DNA from: Bacteroidales bacterium
GTDB lineage: Bacteria > Bacteroidota > Bacteroidia > Bacteroidales > F082
Direction of reading: 5' to 3'
DNA: 49,579 bases
Assembly (NCBI GenBank): GCA_017539045.1
Contig: JAFYHS010000012.1
Coordinates: 173,124 to 222,702 of the forward strand
Below the pieces are notes generated by a model. It worked only from the letters and a program-made list of their open reading frames with translations. It did no database searches and was not told the origin of the DNA. The position numbers and the translations under genes were made by a program. Position 1 is the stretch's first letter. The number at the start of each line of letters is the position of its first letter. This document shows, in pieces, positions 33,255 to 42,521 of this stretch.

Positions 33255-35663
33255 ATGAAACATAGTTTATTGAGCCGATGGTTGATTGCCATCGGCTTTT
33301 TATTGGCATGTATGCCAACTTTTGCTCAAAAGCGCACCATCAGCGGCTACGTGATGGATGCCGCCAGCAAGGAGACGCTCATCGGGGCAACTGTATTTGA
33401 CAAGAACTCAGGGAAGGGCTGTGCTACAAATAGTTACGGCTTCTATACATTGACCTTGGACCAAGGTCAGGTGGACCTGCAAGTGTCGTATGTGGGCTAC
33501 AACCAGCGAAACGAAGCCTTTGAACTGAAGGAAAACCTCACCATGAACTTCGCTCTCACCACCAACATCGAGCTCGATGAAGTGGTCGTGGAGGCCACCC
33601 GTGCCACGGTAAGCGCCCGTAGCCCCCAGATGAGCGTGATAGAACTGCCCGTGCAGCAAATCAAGAGCATCCCGACTTTGTTTGGAGAGGCCGATGTGCT
33701 GAAAGCCATACAGCTGCTGCCCGGCGTGCAGAACGGCTCGGAAGCCTCGGCAGGCATGTACGTGCGTGGCGGCGGTCCCGACGAGAACTTGCTGCTCCTT
33801 GACGGCGTGCCTGTCTACAACGTCAATCACATGATGGGTTTCTTCTCCGTCTTCAACCCCGACGCCTTGAAGAATGTCACCTTGTACAAAGGCAGCTTCC
33901 CGGCACATTTCGGTGGTCGCCTCTCGTCGGTGGTCGACATCCGCATGAAGGAAGGCGACATGCAGCAATACCATGGCAACGTGAGCGTAGGACTGATTTC
34001 TTCCAAACTCAACTTCGAAGGCCCCATTGTGAAGGACAAGCTCTCATTCAACCTCTCCTTCCGTCGCACCTACAGCGACCTGCTGATGAAGCCCGCCCTC
34101 TGGATTGCACGACGCTACCAGGATGACATGAGCAAACTCAAGGCTGGATACTATTTCTACGACTTCAACGGCAAGCTCAACTGGAAGATCTCCGACAAGG
34201 ACCGTCTTTATCTGAGTTTCTATTCGGGTGACGACGCCATCTATTTCGGGGTGAAATACAGGGACTATGCCTATAACGACACCCAATACACCGACAATAT
34301 GGGCCTCAATTGGAAATGGGGTAACAAAGTGTCGGCCCTTCGCTGGAACCATGTCATGTCGCAGCAACTCTTCATGGATGCCTCGATCAACTACACGCAA
34401 TACCGCCACAATCTCGGCATGGAAATCAAAGAAGAGGCAAGCTATGCGAATTACCAAAACGTTGTCTTTAACGGGTATAACATGGCCTACAAGTCGGGCA
34501 TCAACGACCTGACCACCAAAGTCGACTTCGACTATACGCCCTTGCCTAACCATGAGATCCGTTTTGGTGGTAGCTACACCTACCACCAGTTCCGTCCCGA
34601 GGTGCAGTCGCTGAAAATCAACAGTAGCGACTTCAACGTTGACACCATTGTCGGCTCATCCAACGTCTTTGCCCACGAGACTGCGCTCTATGCTGAGGAC
34701 AACATGACCTTGGGTGACATCTTCCGCGTGAACGCAGGTGTGCATTACTCCACCTTCACTGTTGAGGGCAAGACCTATCAAAGCGTGCAGCCTCGTCTTA
34801 GTACCAGCGTGATGCTGGCCTCCAACCTCTCGCTTAAGGCAGGTTATGCCTACATGACGCAATACGTCCATCTGCTCTCCAACAGTAGCCTGAGCCTGCC
34901 CACCGACCTCTGGGTTCCAGTGACGAAAAAGATTGTCCCGATGAATGCCCATCAAGTGTCGCTGGGTGCCTTCTATGAGCTACCGCATCTCTTCGATATC
35001 TCGCTCGAAGGCTATTTCAAGAGCATGGACAACCTCCTGGAATACAAAGACGGTGCCTCGTTCTTTGGCTCGTCGGAGACATGGGAGAACAAGGTCTGTT
35101 TGGGCAAAGGATGGGCTTATGGTGTGGAGTTCCTCGTGCAGCGTAGCTTCGGCAAGACCACGGGCTGGGTGGGTTACACTTGGGCACACGCCAAGCGGCA
35201 GTTCGACCGCGAAGGCATGACCATCAACGAAGGCAAAGTGTTTCCTGCCAAATACGACCGTCGCCACGACCTCAGCATCACCGTGCAACATAAGTTCAGC
35301 GACCGCTTCGACCTGAGCGGTACTTGGGTCTTCAGTAGTGGCAACTGTGGCACCCTTGGCACCCAAATCTACGAAGGCTTACCCTACTGGGATTACACTC
35401 CGCAGATTCAAGCCCTCGAACGCAACAACTTCCGCATGGGCAATTATCACCGCCTCGACGTAAGCATGAACTTCCACAAGCAGAAGAAACATGGTGTTCG
35501 CACTTGGAACCTCAGCGTCTACAATGCCTACAACCACAACAATCCATTCTTGGTGTATACAAGTTACGGCTTCGACGAAAACACCCATCAAGAGAAGAAA
35601 GTCCTGATGCAGGCCAGCCTGTTCCCCATTATTCCTTCGGTTAGTTATAGCTTTAAATTCTGA
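33255..35663 (+). CDS. TonB-dependent receptor with carboxypeptidase-like regulatory domain
   Basis: 802 residues. The signal peptide ends TFA-Q. A carboxypeptidase-regulatory-like domain spans about 25-110 (RTISGYVMDAASKETLIGATVFDKNSG, LQVSYVGYNQ). The plug domain spans about 125-230 (SIPTLFGEADVLKAIQLLPGVQ, MYVRGGGPDENLLLLDGVPVYN, YKGSFPAHFGGRLSSVVDIRMKEG). The rest is a 22-strand-type barrel ending VSYSFKF. Such receptors take up a ligand across the outer membrane using TonB energy. A DUF4249 lipoprotein gene follows after 6 nt, a common pair in Bacteroidota. The substrate is unknown; linkage to an S41 protease suggests peptide or protein-derived ligands (inference). Confidence 0.92.
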   Translation: MKHSLLSRWLIAIGFLLACMPTFAQKRTISGYVMDAASKETLIGATVFDKNSGKGCATNSYGFYTLTLDQGQVDLQVSYVGYNQRNEAFELKENLTMNFALTTNIELDEVVVEATRATVSARSPQMSVIELPVQQIKSIPTLFGEADVLKAIQLLPGVQNGSEASAGMYVRGGGPDENLLLLDGVPVYNVNHMMGFFSVFNPDALKNVTLYKGSFPAHFGGRLSSVVDIRMKEGDMQQYHGNVSVGLISSKLNFEGPIVKDKLSFNLSFRRTYSDLLMKPALWIARRYQDDMSKLKAGYYFYDFNGKLNWKISDKDRLYLSFYSGDDAIYFGVKYRDYAYNDTQYTDNMGLNWKWGNKVSALRWNHVMSQQLFMDASINYTQYRHNLGMEIKEEASYANYQNVVFNGYNMAYKSGINDLTTKVDFDYTPLPNHEIRFGGSYTYHQFRPEVQSLKINSSDFNVDTIVGSSNVFAHETALYAEDNMTLGDIFRVNAGVHYSTFTVEGKTYQSVQPRLSTSVMLASNLSLKAGYAYMTQYVHLLSNSSLSLPTDLWVPVTKKIVPMNAHQVSLGAFYELPHLFDISLEGYFKSMDNLLEYKDGASFFGSSETWENKVCLGKGWAYGVEFLVQRSFGKTTGWVGYTWAHAKRQFDREGMTINEGKVFPAKYDRRHDLSITVQHKFSDRFDLSGTWVFSSGNCGTLGTQIYEGLPYWDYTPQIQALERNNFRMGNYHRLDVSMNFHKQKKHGVRTWNLSVYNAYNHNNPFLVYTSYGFDENTHQEKKVLMQASLFPIIPSVSYSFKF

Positions 35664-35669
35664 ACGATC

Positions 35670-36689
35670 ATGAAACGATTCATATTATTAGCCATCAGCG
35701 CAATTCTCCTTGCCTCCTGTGAGAAGGAAATAGAATTCAACGGCAAGCAGACCGACCCAAAACTGGTCATCAACAGCATTGTGGGAACTGACGAACCCGT
35801 AAAAGCCTATATCAGCAAGAGCTACTTCTTCCTTGACTATGACGAAAACACCCAAGCCCCCGATGACCTCGTGGCTTCGCTCTATGTCAACGGCAACCCC
35901 ATTGGCGAGTTGACCCCTTCGGCCGACACCGTTTGGCAACATTATGAAATGAATGACTATCGACTCATTCCTTGCTTTGTCAACGACTATCATCCCCAGG
36001 AGGGCGACATCGTCCAGATCAAGGCCTCGGCCAACGGCTACGATGACGCGGAAGGCACGACCAGCGCCTTGCCTAAATTTGTGGATTGCCCGATGGAGAT
36101 AGAAGTGACGGAATGGCATTCAAGTCATCCGTATTACTATGATGACGAAATCCAAGACTACGTGCCCGACACTACTATTTTGGAAATAAGTGGGACTATG
36201 AACCTGACCTTTACCGTTACTGACCCCAATCCGGGGAAGACGGACTGCTATAGACTCATCACAGGTTGGAATCCTTGGAGGGATGGACAGAATAGACGAT
36301 ATACCAGTTTCGACTATGATGATCCCATCTTTGAGCCTGTGATGACAGAGAATGATTTCTTCGATGCCAGCGACCTCGACACCCGTCCCGAGGGTGTGTT
36401 CACCGACAGACTCTTCGACGGTGGTTCCTATCGCATAAAAGTGGAGCTTTACTTCGATTGTGAGTTGGCTGAAGATTTCGACCCCGACTTCTTCAAAGTG
36501 TCTTTCCTGATGGAGCACCTCTCGAAGGAATACTACAACTACCTGAACACCTGCAACCAAGGCGATGAGTATCTGCAAATCTTGTCCGAGCCCATCCATA
36601 CCTATTCCAATGTCACCAACGGCTATGGCATCGTGGGCGGTAGGGCAGTCGACATCATTGAGCTCGCCTTGCCATTGGAAGAACCATAA
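35670..36689 (+). CDS. DUF4249 family lipoprotein
   Basis: 339 residues with lipobox LLASC. Starts CEKEIEFNGKQTDPKLVINSIVGTDEPVKAYISKSYFF, the characteristic DUF4249 opening (a short acidic start, then KLVIN and an immunoglobulin-like strand set), followed by a beta-rich body and a helical end (LSKEYYNYLNTCNQ). The family usually accompanies a TonB-dependent receptor, as here (6 nt downstream of one), and is presumed to be a surface-exposed ligand-binding or plug-assisting lipoprotein. No enzymatic motif is seen. Confidence 0.85.
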   Translation: MKRFILLAISAILLASCEKEIEFNGKQTDPKLVINSIVGTDEPVKAYISKSYFFLDYDENTQAPDDLVASLYVNGNPIGELTPSADTVWQHYEMNDYRLIPCFVNDYHPQEGDIVQIKASANGYDDAEGTTSALPKFVDCPMEIEVTEWHSSHPYYYDDEIQDYVPDTTILEISGTMNLTFTVTDPNPGKTDCYRLITGWNPWRDGQNRRYTSFDYDDPIFEPVMTENDFFDASDLDTRPEGVFTDRLFDGGSYRIKVELYFDCELAEDFDPDFFKVSFLMEHLSKEYYNYLNTCNQGDEYLQILSEPIHTYSNVTNGYGIVGGRAVDIIELALPLEEP

Positions 36690-36708
36690 AAAATATTGGT
36701 TTTTATTC

Positions 36709-36737
36709 TTGTTTTTCCCATTTCTTTGTTATCTTTG
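36709..36737 (+). promoter_or_regulatory. Promoter for the DUF937 gene
   Basis: TTG at 36709-36711, an 18-nt spacer, then TATCTTTG at 36730-36737. The ATG is 80 nt further on at 36817, so the leader is unusually long for this window. Confidence 0.5.
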
Positions 36738-36816
36738 CAAGGTTAGAAAGGCTATTTTTCCCCGATAATAGCCCGAAAACTATTAACCATAAACTATTAA
36801 CTTTTAACTCAATATT

Positions 36817-37344
36817 ATGGATTTAACGAACATCTTAGGTGCTTTGACGGGCAAAGATGCCGTCGGCGCCATCGCAGAAAACCTTAACATCGACTCGAAG
36901 CAAGTGTCTTCCGTCATCACCAATGCCCTGCCCTCACTGCTGGGTGCCATGCAGAAAAACGCCTCCACACCTGGTGGCGCTGAAGCTTTGGCCAAGGCCC
37001 TCGGCGACCATGCCGTCAATGCGGGCAACATCGTCAATAACCTGAAGGGTGCCGACCTCGTCGACGGTGGCAAGATCCTGAGCCACATCTTTGGCGGCGA
37101 CCTCAACAACGTGTTGGACGGTATCTCGAAGAAGAGTGGCGTGGTCTCTGGCCTGGTAAGCAAAATCATGGCCTCCATAGCCCCGAGCCTCCTCGCCCTC
37201 CTCGGCAAGGGTCAGCAGAGTGGCGGTGTCAATGCCGGTAACTTGGCTGGCATGCTGGGCACCATCCTCGGCGCCACGCAAGGCAAGAGCAACAGCGGCC
37301 TCGGTAGCATCCTCGGCGGCTTGGGCAAAATCTTCGGGAGATAA
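36817..37344 (+). CDS. DUF937-type small Gly/Ala-rich protein
   Basis: 175 residues with no signal peptide. The helical N-terminus (MDLTNILGALTGKDAVGAIAENLNIDSKQVSSVITNALPSLLGAMQKNA) matches the DUF937 pattern of two helices followed by repeated short Gly-rich turns, and the end is a Gly/Ser-rich tail with LGSILGGLGKIFGR. The function of the family is unknown; the protein is likely cytosolic. It is preceded by its own promoter and followed after 70 nt by the LRR protein gene. Confidence 0.7.
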   Translation: MDLTNILGALTGKDAVGAIAENLNIDSKQVSSVITNALPSLLGAMQKNASTPGGAEALAKALGDHAVNAGNIVNNLKGADLVDGGKILSHIFGGDLNNVLDGISKKSGVVSGLVSKIMASIAPSLLALLGKGQQSGGVNAGNLAGMLGTILGATQGKSNSGLGSILGGLGKIFGR

Positions 37345-37414
37345 CAAACCCTATTTGAAACGACGTTCATCCACTGCAAACCCTCCTTGCAGGCATGACT
37401 AATACCTTACAATT

Positions 37415-38611
37415 ATGAAGAGGGATTTATCATTATGCAAAAAAGCAGCATATGCTGTGTTGTCATTCCTTTTTCTGGGAGTGATGGGGATAAAGCATCT
37501 GCAAGCACAAGACCTTTTCAACATCGGGAATTTGTATTACCAAATCAATGCTGATGGTGCTTCAGTTACGCTTGTAGGTCCTGTTGATGTCGCACAAGCG
37601 ACAGGCGAACTTATTATCCCTTCAACCATCAGTTATGGTGGAAACGACTATGCTGTGACCAGGATTGGGAAAAACGCTTTCATATCGTGTGGAAGCCTTA
37701 CGGGTCGCTTGACCATTCCCAATACCGTGGTTTGTCTTTGCGAAAATGCATTCTTGGCTTGCAGTGGATTGACTGAACTCGACCTTGGCAACGCCTTGGA
37801 CACCATTGGAGTTGCAGCGTTCTATGGCTGCAAGGGCTTCACAGGCTCGCTGACGATCCCCAATTCGGTGAGAGTCATCGAGACGTCAGCCTTCTACGGC
37901 TGTACTGGTTTTACCGGCGCACTGACAATCGGCAACGGTTTGAAACGCATCGAAAGCGCAGCGTTTTATAAGTGCTCTGGCTTTTCCAGTTTGAACCTCA
38001 GCGATGCTGTGACCTCCATCGGCACTTCTGCCTTCTATGGCTGCACAGGTTTCACAGGTTCCCTGACCATCCCTAATTCCGTGAGCAGTATTGAACCTAA
38101 TGCGTTCAACAATTGCCGTAGTTTTTCTGACACCTTGACGCTTGGAAATGCGTTGGAAAGCATTGGTGGAATGGCATTCTATCAATGCAGCGGTTTCACT
38201 GAAGTCATCTCCTTGGCAACAGTACCGCCCGTGTTTTCATTCGATGAGGTGTTTGAGGGATTCAGCTGCACAAGGCTCACCGTGCCTTGCCACTGCGTCC
38301 CTGCCTACCAAAACTCGGATTGGCATGACTATTTCAACACGATCATCGACGATTGTAATACTGTACAAGAACTTGATGAGCAGACGGCAAAAGTTTATCC
38401 CAATCCTACCAGCGGGACAATCCGAATTGAGGCTGAAGACATCGAAGCCATCAGCATATATAATGTGTTGGGTGAATTGTTGTTTAATACTTCAGCAAGT
38501 GGAAACAACTTTGAGTACGATTTCAGTCCTCATGAAGCAGGCAGTTATCTTGTCAAAATCCAAACAAAGAAAGGGGTTTTGACAAAACGGGTTATGCTGG
38601 TAGACAGATGA
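37415..38611 (+). CDS. T9SS-secreted leucine-rich repeat protein (BspA-like)
   Basis: 398 residues. The signal peptide ends LQA-Q. After a short cap (NIGNLYYQINADGASVTLV) come about eight BspA-type LRR_5 repeats of 22-24 residues (about 65-270), with a recurring SAFYGCTGFTGSLTIPNSV pattern and a Cys at a fixed place in most repeats. Then comes a short non-repeat block with clustered Cys, and a T9SS sorting domain (KVYPNPTSGTIRIE, ISIYNVLGELL, AGSYLVKIQTKKG). BspA-like LRR proteins in oral and gut Bacteroidales bind host matrix or other bacteria. The nearly identical repeats suggest recent internal duplication or gene conversion. It ends at a strong terminator. Confidence 0.88.
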   Translation: MKRDLSLCKKAAYAVLSFLFLGVMGIKHLQAQDLFNIGNLYYQINADGASVTLVGPVDVAQATGELIIPSTISYGGNDYAVTRIGKNAFISCGSLTGRLTIPNTVVCLCENAFLACSGLTELDLGNALDTIGVAAFYGCKGFTGSLTIPNSVRVIETSAFYGCTGFTGALTIGNGLKRIESAAFYKCSGFSSLNLSDAVTSIGTSAFYGCTGFTGSLTIPNSVSSIEPNAFNNCRSFSDTLTLGNALESIGGMAFYQCSGFTEVISLATVPPVFSFDEVFEGFSCTRLTVPCHCVPAYQNSDWHDYFNTIIDDCNTVQELDEQTAKVYPNPTSGTIRIEAEDIEAISIYNVLGELLFNTSASGNNFEYDFSPHEAGSYLVKIQTKKGVLTKRVMLVDR

Positions 38612-38641
38612 AAAAAGGCGGTGTTTTCACCGCCTTTTTTT
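38611..38641. terminator. Bidirectional intrinsic terminator
   Basis: A-run plus GGCGGTG, loop TTTT, CACCGCC plus T-run (38611-38641), overlapping the stop codons of both convergent genes. Confidence 0.92.
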
Positions 38642-40775
38642 ATTCCACAATTGTCATCTCGTCAATCAAGTGCCCCGCTCCGGCGAACTTGTCGATGATG
38701 AAGAGCACGTAACGGATGTCGACGCTGATGTTGCGGCAGATGTCGGGGTCGTAGATCAGGTCGCTCATCGTGCCTTCCCAGCAACGATCGAAGTTGAGGC
38801 CGAGGAGCTGGCCTTCGGCGTTCAAGATGGGGCTACCAGAGTTACCACCCGTGGTGTGCACGCTGGCGGTGAAGGCCACATGCATGGTGCCGTCCTTGTC
38901 GGCATAACGGCCATAGTCTTTCTTGTTGTAGAGCTCCTTGAGGCGCGGCTCCACCACATAGTCGTAGATGTCGGGGTTCTCTTTTTGCATAATGCCCTCG
39001 AGTGTGGTGAAATGCTTGTATTTCATGCCGTCCTTGGGCTTGAAGCCTTCCACCTTGCCGTAGGTGACACGCAACGTGAAGTTGGCATCGGGTGAGAAGC
39101 GCTTCTCAGGCTCCATCTCCATCTGGCCTTTCATGTAGATACGGCGCAGGCGGTCGTTGTCCTTGGTGATGCTTGAGATGTGGTCGTAGACCTCGTCGCG
39201 GTAGAAGCCAATAAGGCTTTGGTAGACTTTCAATGCTGGGTCGTTGGCCAGTTTCTTGGCGTCCTTTACCTTAAAGTTATCTAATAATGCATTCACCTTA
39301 GCCTCATCAGTAAACATGGATTTGGCGAAGAGCTTGTCGACGTATTCGTCCACGTTCTTGATGTCGTTGAGGAAGGCGGGGCGGAAGTCGGCGGGTTGGG
39401 CTTTGAGGTATTCCTTAAGCAGCATGGCAGCCACTTCGCGGTCGATGGGCTCGTAATAGTCTTTGAAGAAGGTCTCGGAGGTGCCTTTCAGCTGGTTCAC
39501 CATACGGTCGATGTCGTCCTGTGGGGTGTCTTTGGTTACCTCTGATAGTCGGGCGAAACGACCCGCGAAGTTGACGAGCTCGATGCGCATGCCAGCTTCA
39601 GCCATATAGGTGTATGCCAGTTCGTAAGGCTCCAGTTCCTTGTAGTTGTTCTTGAAGTTACGGAGAAGGTTGGCATACATGTAGCGGCTGCGGGAGGCCA
39701 TCACCCATTCATGGAAGCGGTTCTCATAGTCGTGTTTCTTTTGCACGCCATGGAAGTGGTTGATGCCCTCGGTGACACCCATCCATTTTTTCCAGCCGTT
39801 GCCAATACTGGCATGCTTGGAGGCGTATTGGATACGCACCTTGGGGTCTTGTTCCTGGTATTTGTTGTAGATGTCGAGCACTTTGCCACGCAGGTCGACC
39901 ATGATGGGGTCGATGACGTTGGCCTCTTGGTCGACGGCTACGGCGGGCAGATATTCGTTGGTGCGGGCGGGATAGCCGAACACGAAGGCGAAGTCGCCTT
40001 CCTCGGCACCTTTCAGGGAGATATCAAGATGTTTGGCGGGCTTGTAAGGCACGTTATCCTTGCTGTAGGCGGCTGGATGGCCGTCTTTGTCGGCATAGAC
40101 ACGGAAGACCGAGAAGTCGCCCGTGTGGCGGGGCCACACCCAGTTGTCGGTGTCGCCACCAAACTTACCGATGTTGCTCGGCGGGCAGCCCACCAGACGC
40201 ACGTCGGTGTAGACCTCATTGAGGAGCAGGTAGTATTCGTTGCCCAAGAAATAAGGCTTGATGCTGACCTTGTATTTGGTCTCTTTCTCGACCGAAGCGA
40301 TGATGGATTTCATGTTTTTGTCGACGAGGGCTTGACGATCGTCTTCGGGCATGTCGATGTCGACGCCTTTGAGCACCTGCTCGGTCACGTCGCGCATCTC
40401 GCGGAGGAAGATGACGCTAAGGCCGGGGCAAGGCAGCTCTTCGCCACGGTTCATGGCCCAGAAGCCTTGGGTGAGGTAGTCGTGCTCCACCGAGCTGTGT
40501 TTCTGGATGTAGTCGTAGCCACAGTGGTGGTTGGTGAGCAGCAGGCCGTAGTCGCTGACAATCTCGCCCGTGCAGCCACCGCCGAAGAGCACGATGGCGT
40601 CTTTCAGGCTGCTGTGGTTGATGCTGTAGATGTCGTCAGCAGTGATTTTCATGCCCATTTCCTGCATCTCTTTCTCGTTGTATTGCAGCAACATGGGAAT
40701 CCACATGCCTTCACCAGCGAAGAGGAAGGCGGGGAAGAGGACCAAAAGGGTCAATAATAAGGATTTGTGTTTCAT
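38640..40775 (-). CDS. S46 family dipeptidyl peptidase, DPP11-type (Asp/Glu-specific)
   Basis: 711 residues, matching S46 enzymes (about 710-720). The signal peptide ends FLFA. Mature start GEGMWIPMLL is typical. Catalytic triad: His in LLTNHHCGYD, Asp in the GDTDNWVWPRHTGDF block, and Ser646 in GGNSGSP. Arg664 (NFDRCWEG) lies 18 residues after the Ser, exactly as Arg673 does to Ser655 in P. gingivalis DPP11, where it sets preference for acidic P1 residues; DPP7 has Gly there. So release of Xaa-Asp and Xaa-Glu dipeptides from peptide N-termini in the periplasm is predicted, feeding amino-acid fermentation. Confidence 0.92.
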   Translation of the reverse strand: MKHKSLLLTLLVLFPAFLFAGEGMWIPMLLQYNEKEMQEMGMKITADDIYSINHSSLKDAIVLFGGGCTGEIVSDYGLLLTNHHCGYDYIQKHSSVEHDYLTQGFWAMNRGEELPCPGLSVIFLREMRDVTEQVLKGVDIDMPEDDRQALVDKNMKSIIASVEKETKYKVSIKPYFLGNEYYLLLNEVYTDVRLVGCPPSNIGKFGGDTDNWVWPRHTGDFSVFRVYADKDGHPAAYSKDNVPYKPAKHLDISLKGAEEGDFAFVFGYPARTNEYLPAVAVDQEANVIDPIMVDLRGKVLDIYNKYQEQDPKVRIQYASKHASIGNGWKKWMGVTEGINHFHGVQKKHDYENRFHEWVMASRSRYMYANLLRNFKNNYKELEPYELAYTYMAEAGMRIELVNFAGRFARLSEVTKDTPQDDIDRMVNQLKGTSETFFKDYYEPIDREVAAMLLKEYLKAQPADFRPAFLNDIKNVDEYVDKLFAKSMFTDEAKVNALLDNFKVKDAKKLANDPALKVYQSLIGFYRDEVYDHISSITKDNDRLRRIYMKGQMEMEPEKRFSPDANFTLRVTYGKVEGFKPKDGMKYKHFTTLEGIMQKENPDIYDYVVEPRLKELYNKKDYGRYADKDGTMHVAFTASVHTTGGNSGSPILNAEGQLLGLNFDRCWEGTMSDLIYDPDICRNISVDIRYVLFIIDKFAGAGHLIDEMTIVE

Positions 40776-40797
40776 AGATATTAGGATGTTGATGATG

Positions 40798-40805
40798 CAA
40801 AGATA
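40798..40805 (-). promoter_or_regulatory. -7 box for the S46 peptidase gene
   Basis: The minus strand reads TATCTTTG, 22 nt before the ATG at 40775, within the 47-nt gap after the 40823-41125 gene. No clear -33. Confidence 0.5.
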
Positions 40806-40822
40806 GTCTTTTTCCGATTCCG

Positions 40823-41125
40823 TTAGCGGTCCCAGAAGTAAAAGAAGCTCACCACACGGCAGAACAACTCACGATACCAGGTCTGCTTCAGCTCGAGGTC
40901 GACGTCTTTGGTGCGGCTACGGAAGACGTGGAAGAAATAAAACAGGTTATGCGAACGCCATTCACGGATTTGTGACTCGATGTCGCGCTGGTTGACCGCC
41001 ATCTCTTCGGGAGCGTGGTCGCGCAGGTCTTGCAGATACTCACGCATGGCCTCCTTGCTTCGGATGAGGCTGGAGTCCATGATGTGGGTGTTGGTCTCGG
41101 TCACTATGGCGTTGTTGAGGTTCAT
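40823..41125 (-). CDS. Small conserved-looking protein coupled to the MATE gene (unknown)
   Basis: 100 residues, no signal peptide. An acidic N-terminus is followed by a helical, charged middle (SKEAMREYLQDLRDHAPEEMAVNQRDIESQIREW) and an aromatic C-terminus (NLFYFFHVFRSRTKDVDLELKQ, FCRVVSFFYFWDR). The start codon overlaps the MATE stop by 4 nt (ATGA), so it should be translated with the transporter. The amphipathic aromatic segments suggest membrane association. Codon use looks like the neighbours, and the tight coupling argues for a real gene. No family is recognised and no function is proposed. Confidence 0.65.
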   Translation of the reverse strand: MNLNNAIVTETNTHIMDSSLIRSKEAMREYLQDLRDHAPEEMAVNQRDIESQIREWRSHNLFYFFHVFRSRTKDVDLELKQTWYRELFCRVVSFFYFWDR

Positions 41126-42492
41126 GTTTCAACGGGTTTGAACACATGGCGTTGGGTGAGCATAAGGACAAAGGCGAGGATGGCTCCCAACACATCGGAG
41201 ATGGTCATGGAGGCCCATACGCCTGTGAGGCCGGCACCGCCCACATTAACGAAAATGGGCGGGATGAGATAAATCATAGGAGCTAGGAAGAGCACTTGGC
41301 GCGAGAGGCTGGTGACGATGGCAATCCAAGGCTTGTCGATGCTCTGGAAGAAGTTGGAGTTGGTGATGGTGAAGCCCACCAAGGGGAACATGACCAACAT
41401 GAAACGCATAGCGGGCACGGCGATGTCGATGAGCTCGGCATCGGTGGTGAAGGCGCGGAGCAAAAGCCGTGGGATGGTCATGGCAAGCAAGGCACCGACA
41501 AAGCCTATCAGCACGTTCACTTTCAACGTCAAAGAGTAGACGGATTTCAACCGGAGGGGATGTCCCGCACCGTAGTTATAGCCAGCAATGGGCTGCATGC
41601 CTTGGCACACGCCAAGGATGAGCATGATGCTAAGGCTTCCAAACGTGTTGACGATGCCATAGGCACCCACAGCGAGGTCGCCACCATAGCGGATGAGCTG
41701 GCTGTTGAGCAAGGCCACCACTCCCGAGGCCGCCACATTCATCAAGAAAGGACTCATGCCGATGAGCAAGATGTTGCGGAAGATATACAGCTTGGGTTTC
41801 CAGGCATGGCGGCGGAAACGGATAAAGGAGCTCCTTTGCAGGAAATGCCAAATGGCGACGACAGCCGTGCAGCTCATGGAGATGGTGGTGGCCCAGGCCG
41901 CACCGGCAATGCCCCAATCCAACGCATAGATAAACAAGGCGTCGAGAGCGATGTTGAGGATGGCACCGCTCACCATGATCCACATCGACTTCTTGGGATA
42001 ACCCGTGGCGCGTATCAAACCCGTCAGGTTGAACGTGACGGTGGTCATGAACATACCGGGCAGCACGATGTCCATATACTCGCGGGCATAGGCGATGGTA
42101 TCGGCCGAGGCGCCGAACATGGTCAGGATTTTATCCATGAAGAGATAACCACCCGTGACGAAGAGGAAACCGAAGATGAAAGTCAACAGCATACTGTTGC
42201 CCAAGATGTCTTCAGCCCATTTGTAGTCCTTCTTGCCCAACACGATCGACATACGGGCTGAGGAGCCTACGCCCACCAACGAGCCAAAGGCATGGATGAT
42301 GTTCATGATGGGCATGGTGATGGCCAATCCGGCGATGGCCAAGGCGCCCACGCACTGACCCAAAAACACACGGTCGACGATATTATATACCGAAGCGATG
42401 ATTTGGCTCACAATGGAGGGGAGGGCGTAAACCCATAATAACCGCTTGATACTCTTGGTTTCTAACTCTTTTGTCCTATCTAGTTGTGGCAT
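41122..42492 (-). CDS. MATE family efflux transporter
   Basis: 456 residues with about twelve membrane helices in two homologous halves. The first half shows WVYALPSIVSQIIASVYNIVDRVFLGQCVG, AFGSLVGVGSSARMSIVLGKKD and GLIRATGYPKKSM; the second half shows AASGVVALLNSQLIRYGGDLAVGAYGIV and LGVCQGMQPIAGYNYGAGHP. This is the NorM/MepA-like arrangement. MATE proteins expel cationic drugs, metabolites or toxins using a Na+ or H+ gradient; the substrate cannot be told. Coupled by a 4-nt overlap to the small protein at 40823-41125. Confidence 0.93.
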   Translation of the reverse strand: MPQLDRTKELETKSIKRLLWVYALPSIVSQIIASVYNIVDRVFLGQCVGALAIAGLAITMPIMNIIHAFGSLVGVGSSARMSIVLGKKDYKWAEDILGNSMLLTFIFGFLFVTGGYLFMDKILTMFGASADTIAYAREYMDIVLPGMFMTTVTFNLTGLIRATGYPKKSMWIMVSGAILNIALDALFIYALDWGIAGAAWATTISMSCTAVVAIWHFLQRSSFIRFRRHAWKPKLYIFRNILLIGMSPFLMNVAASGVVALLNSQLIRYGGDLAVGAYGIVNTFGSLSIMLILGVCQGMQPIAGYNYGAGHPLRLKSVYSLTLKVNVLIGFVGALLAMTIPRLLLRAFTTDAELIDIAVPAMRFMLVMFPLVGFTITNSNFFQSIDKPWIAIVTSLSRQVLFLAPMIYLIPPIFVNVGGAGLTGVWASMTISDVLGAILAFVLMLTQRHVFKPVET

Positions 42493-42521
42493 GACAAATG
42501 CTTCCCTTCAAATTGAAGGTG

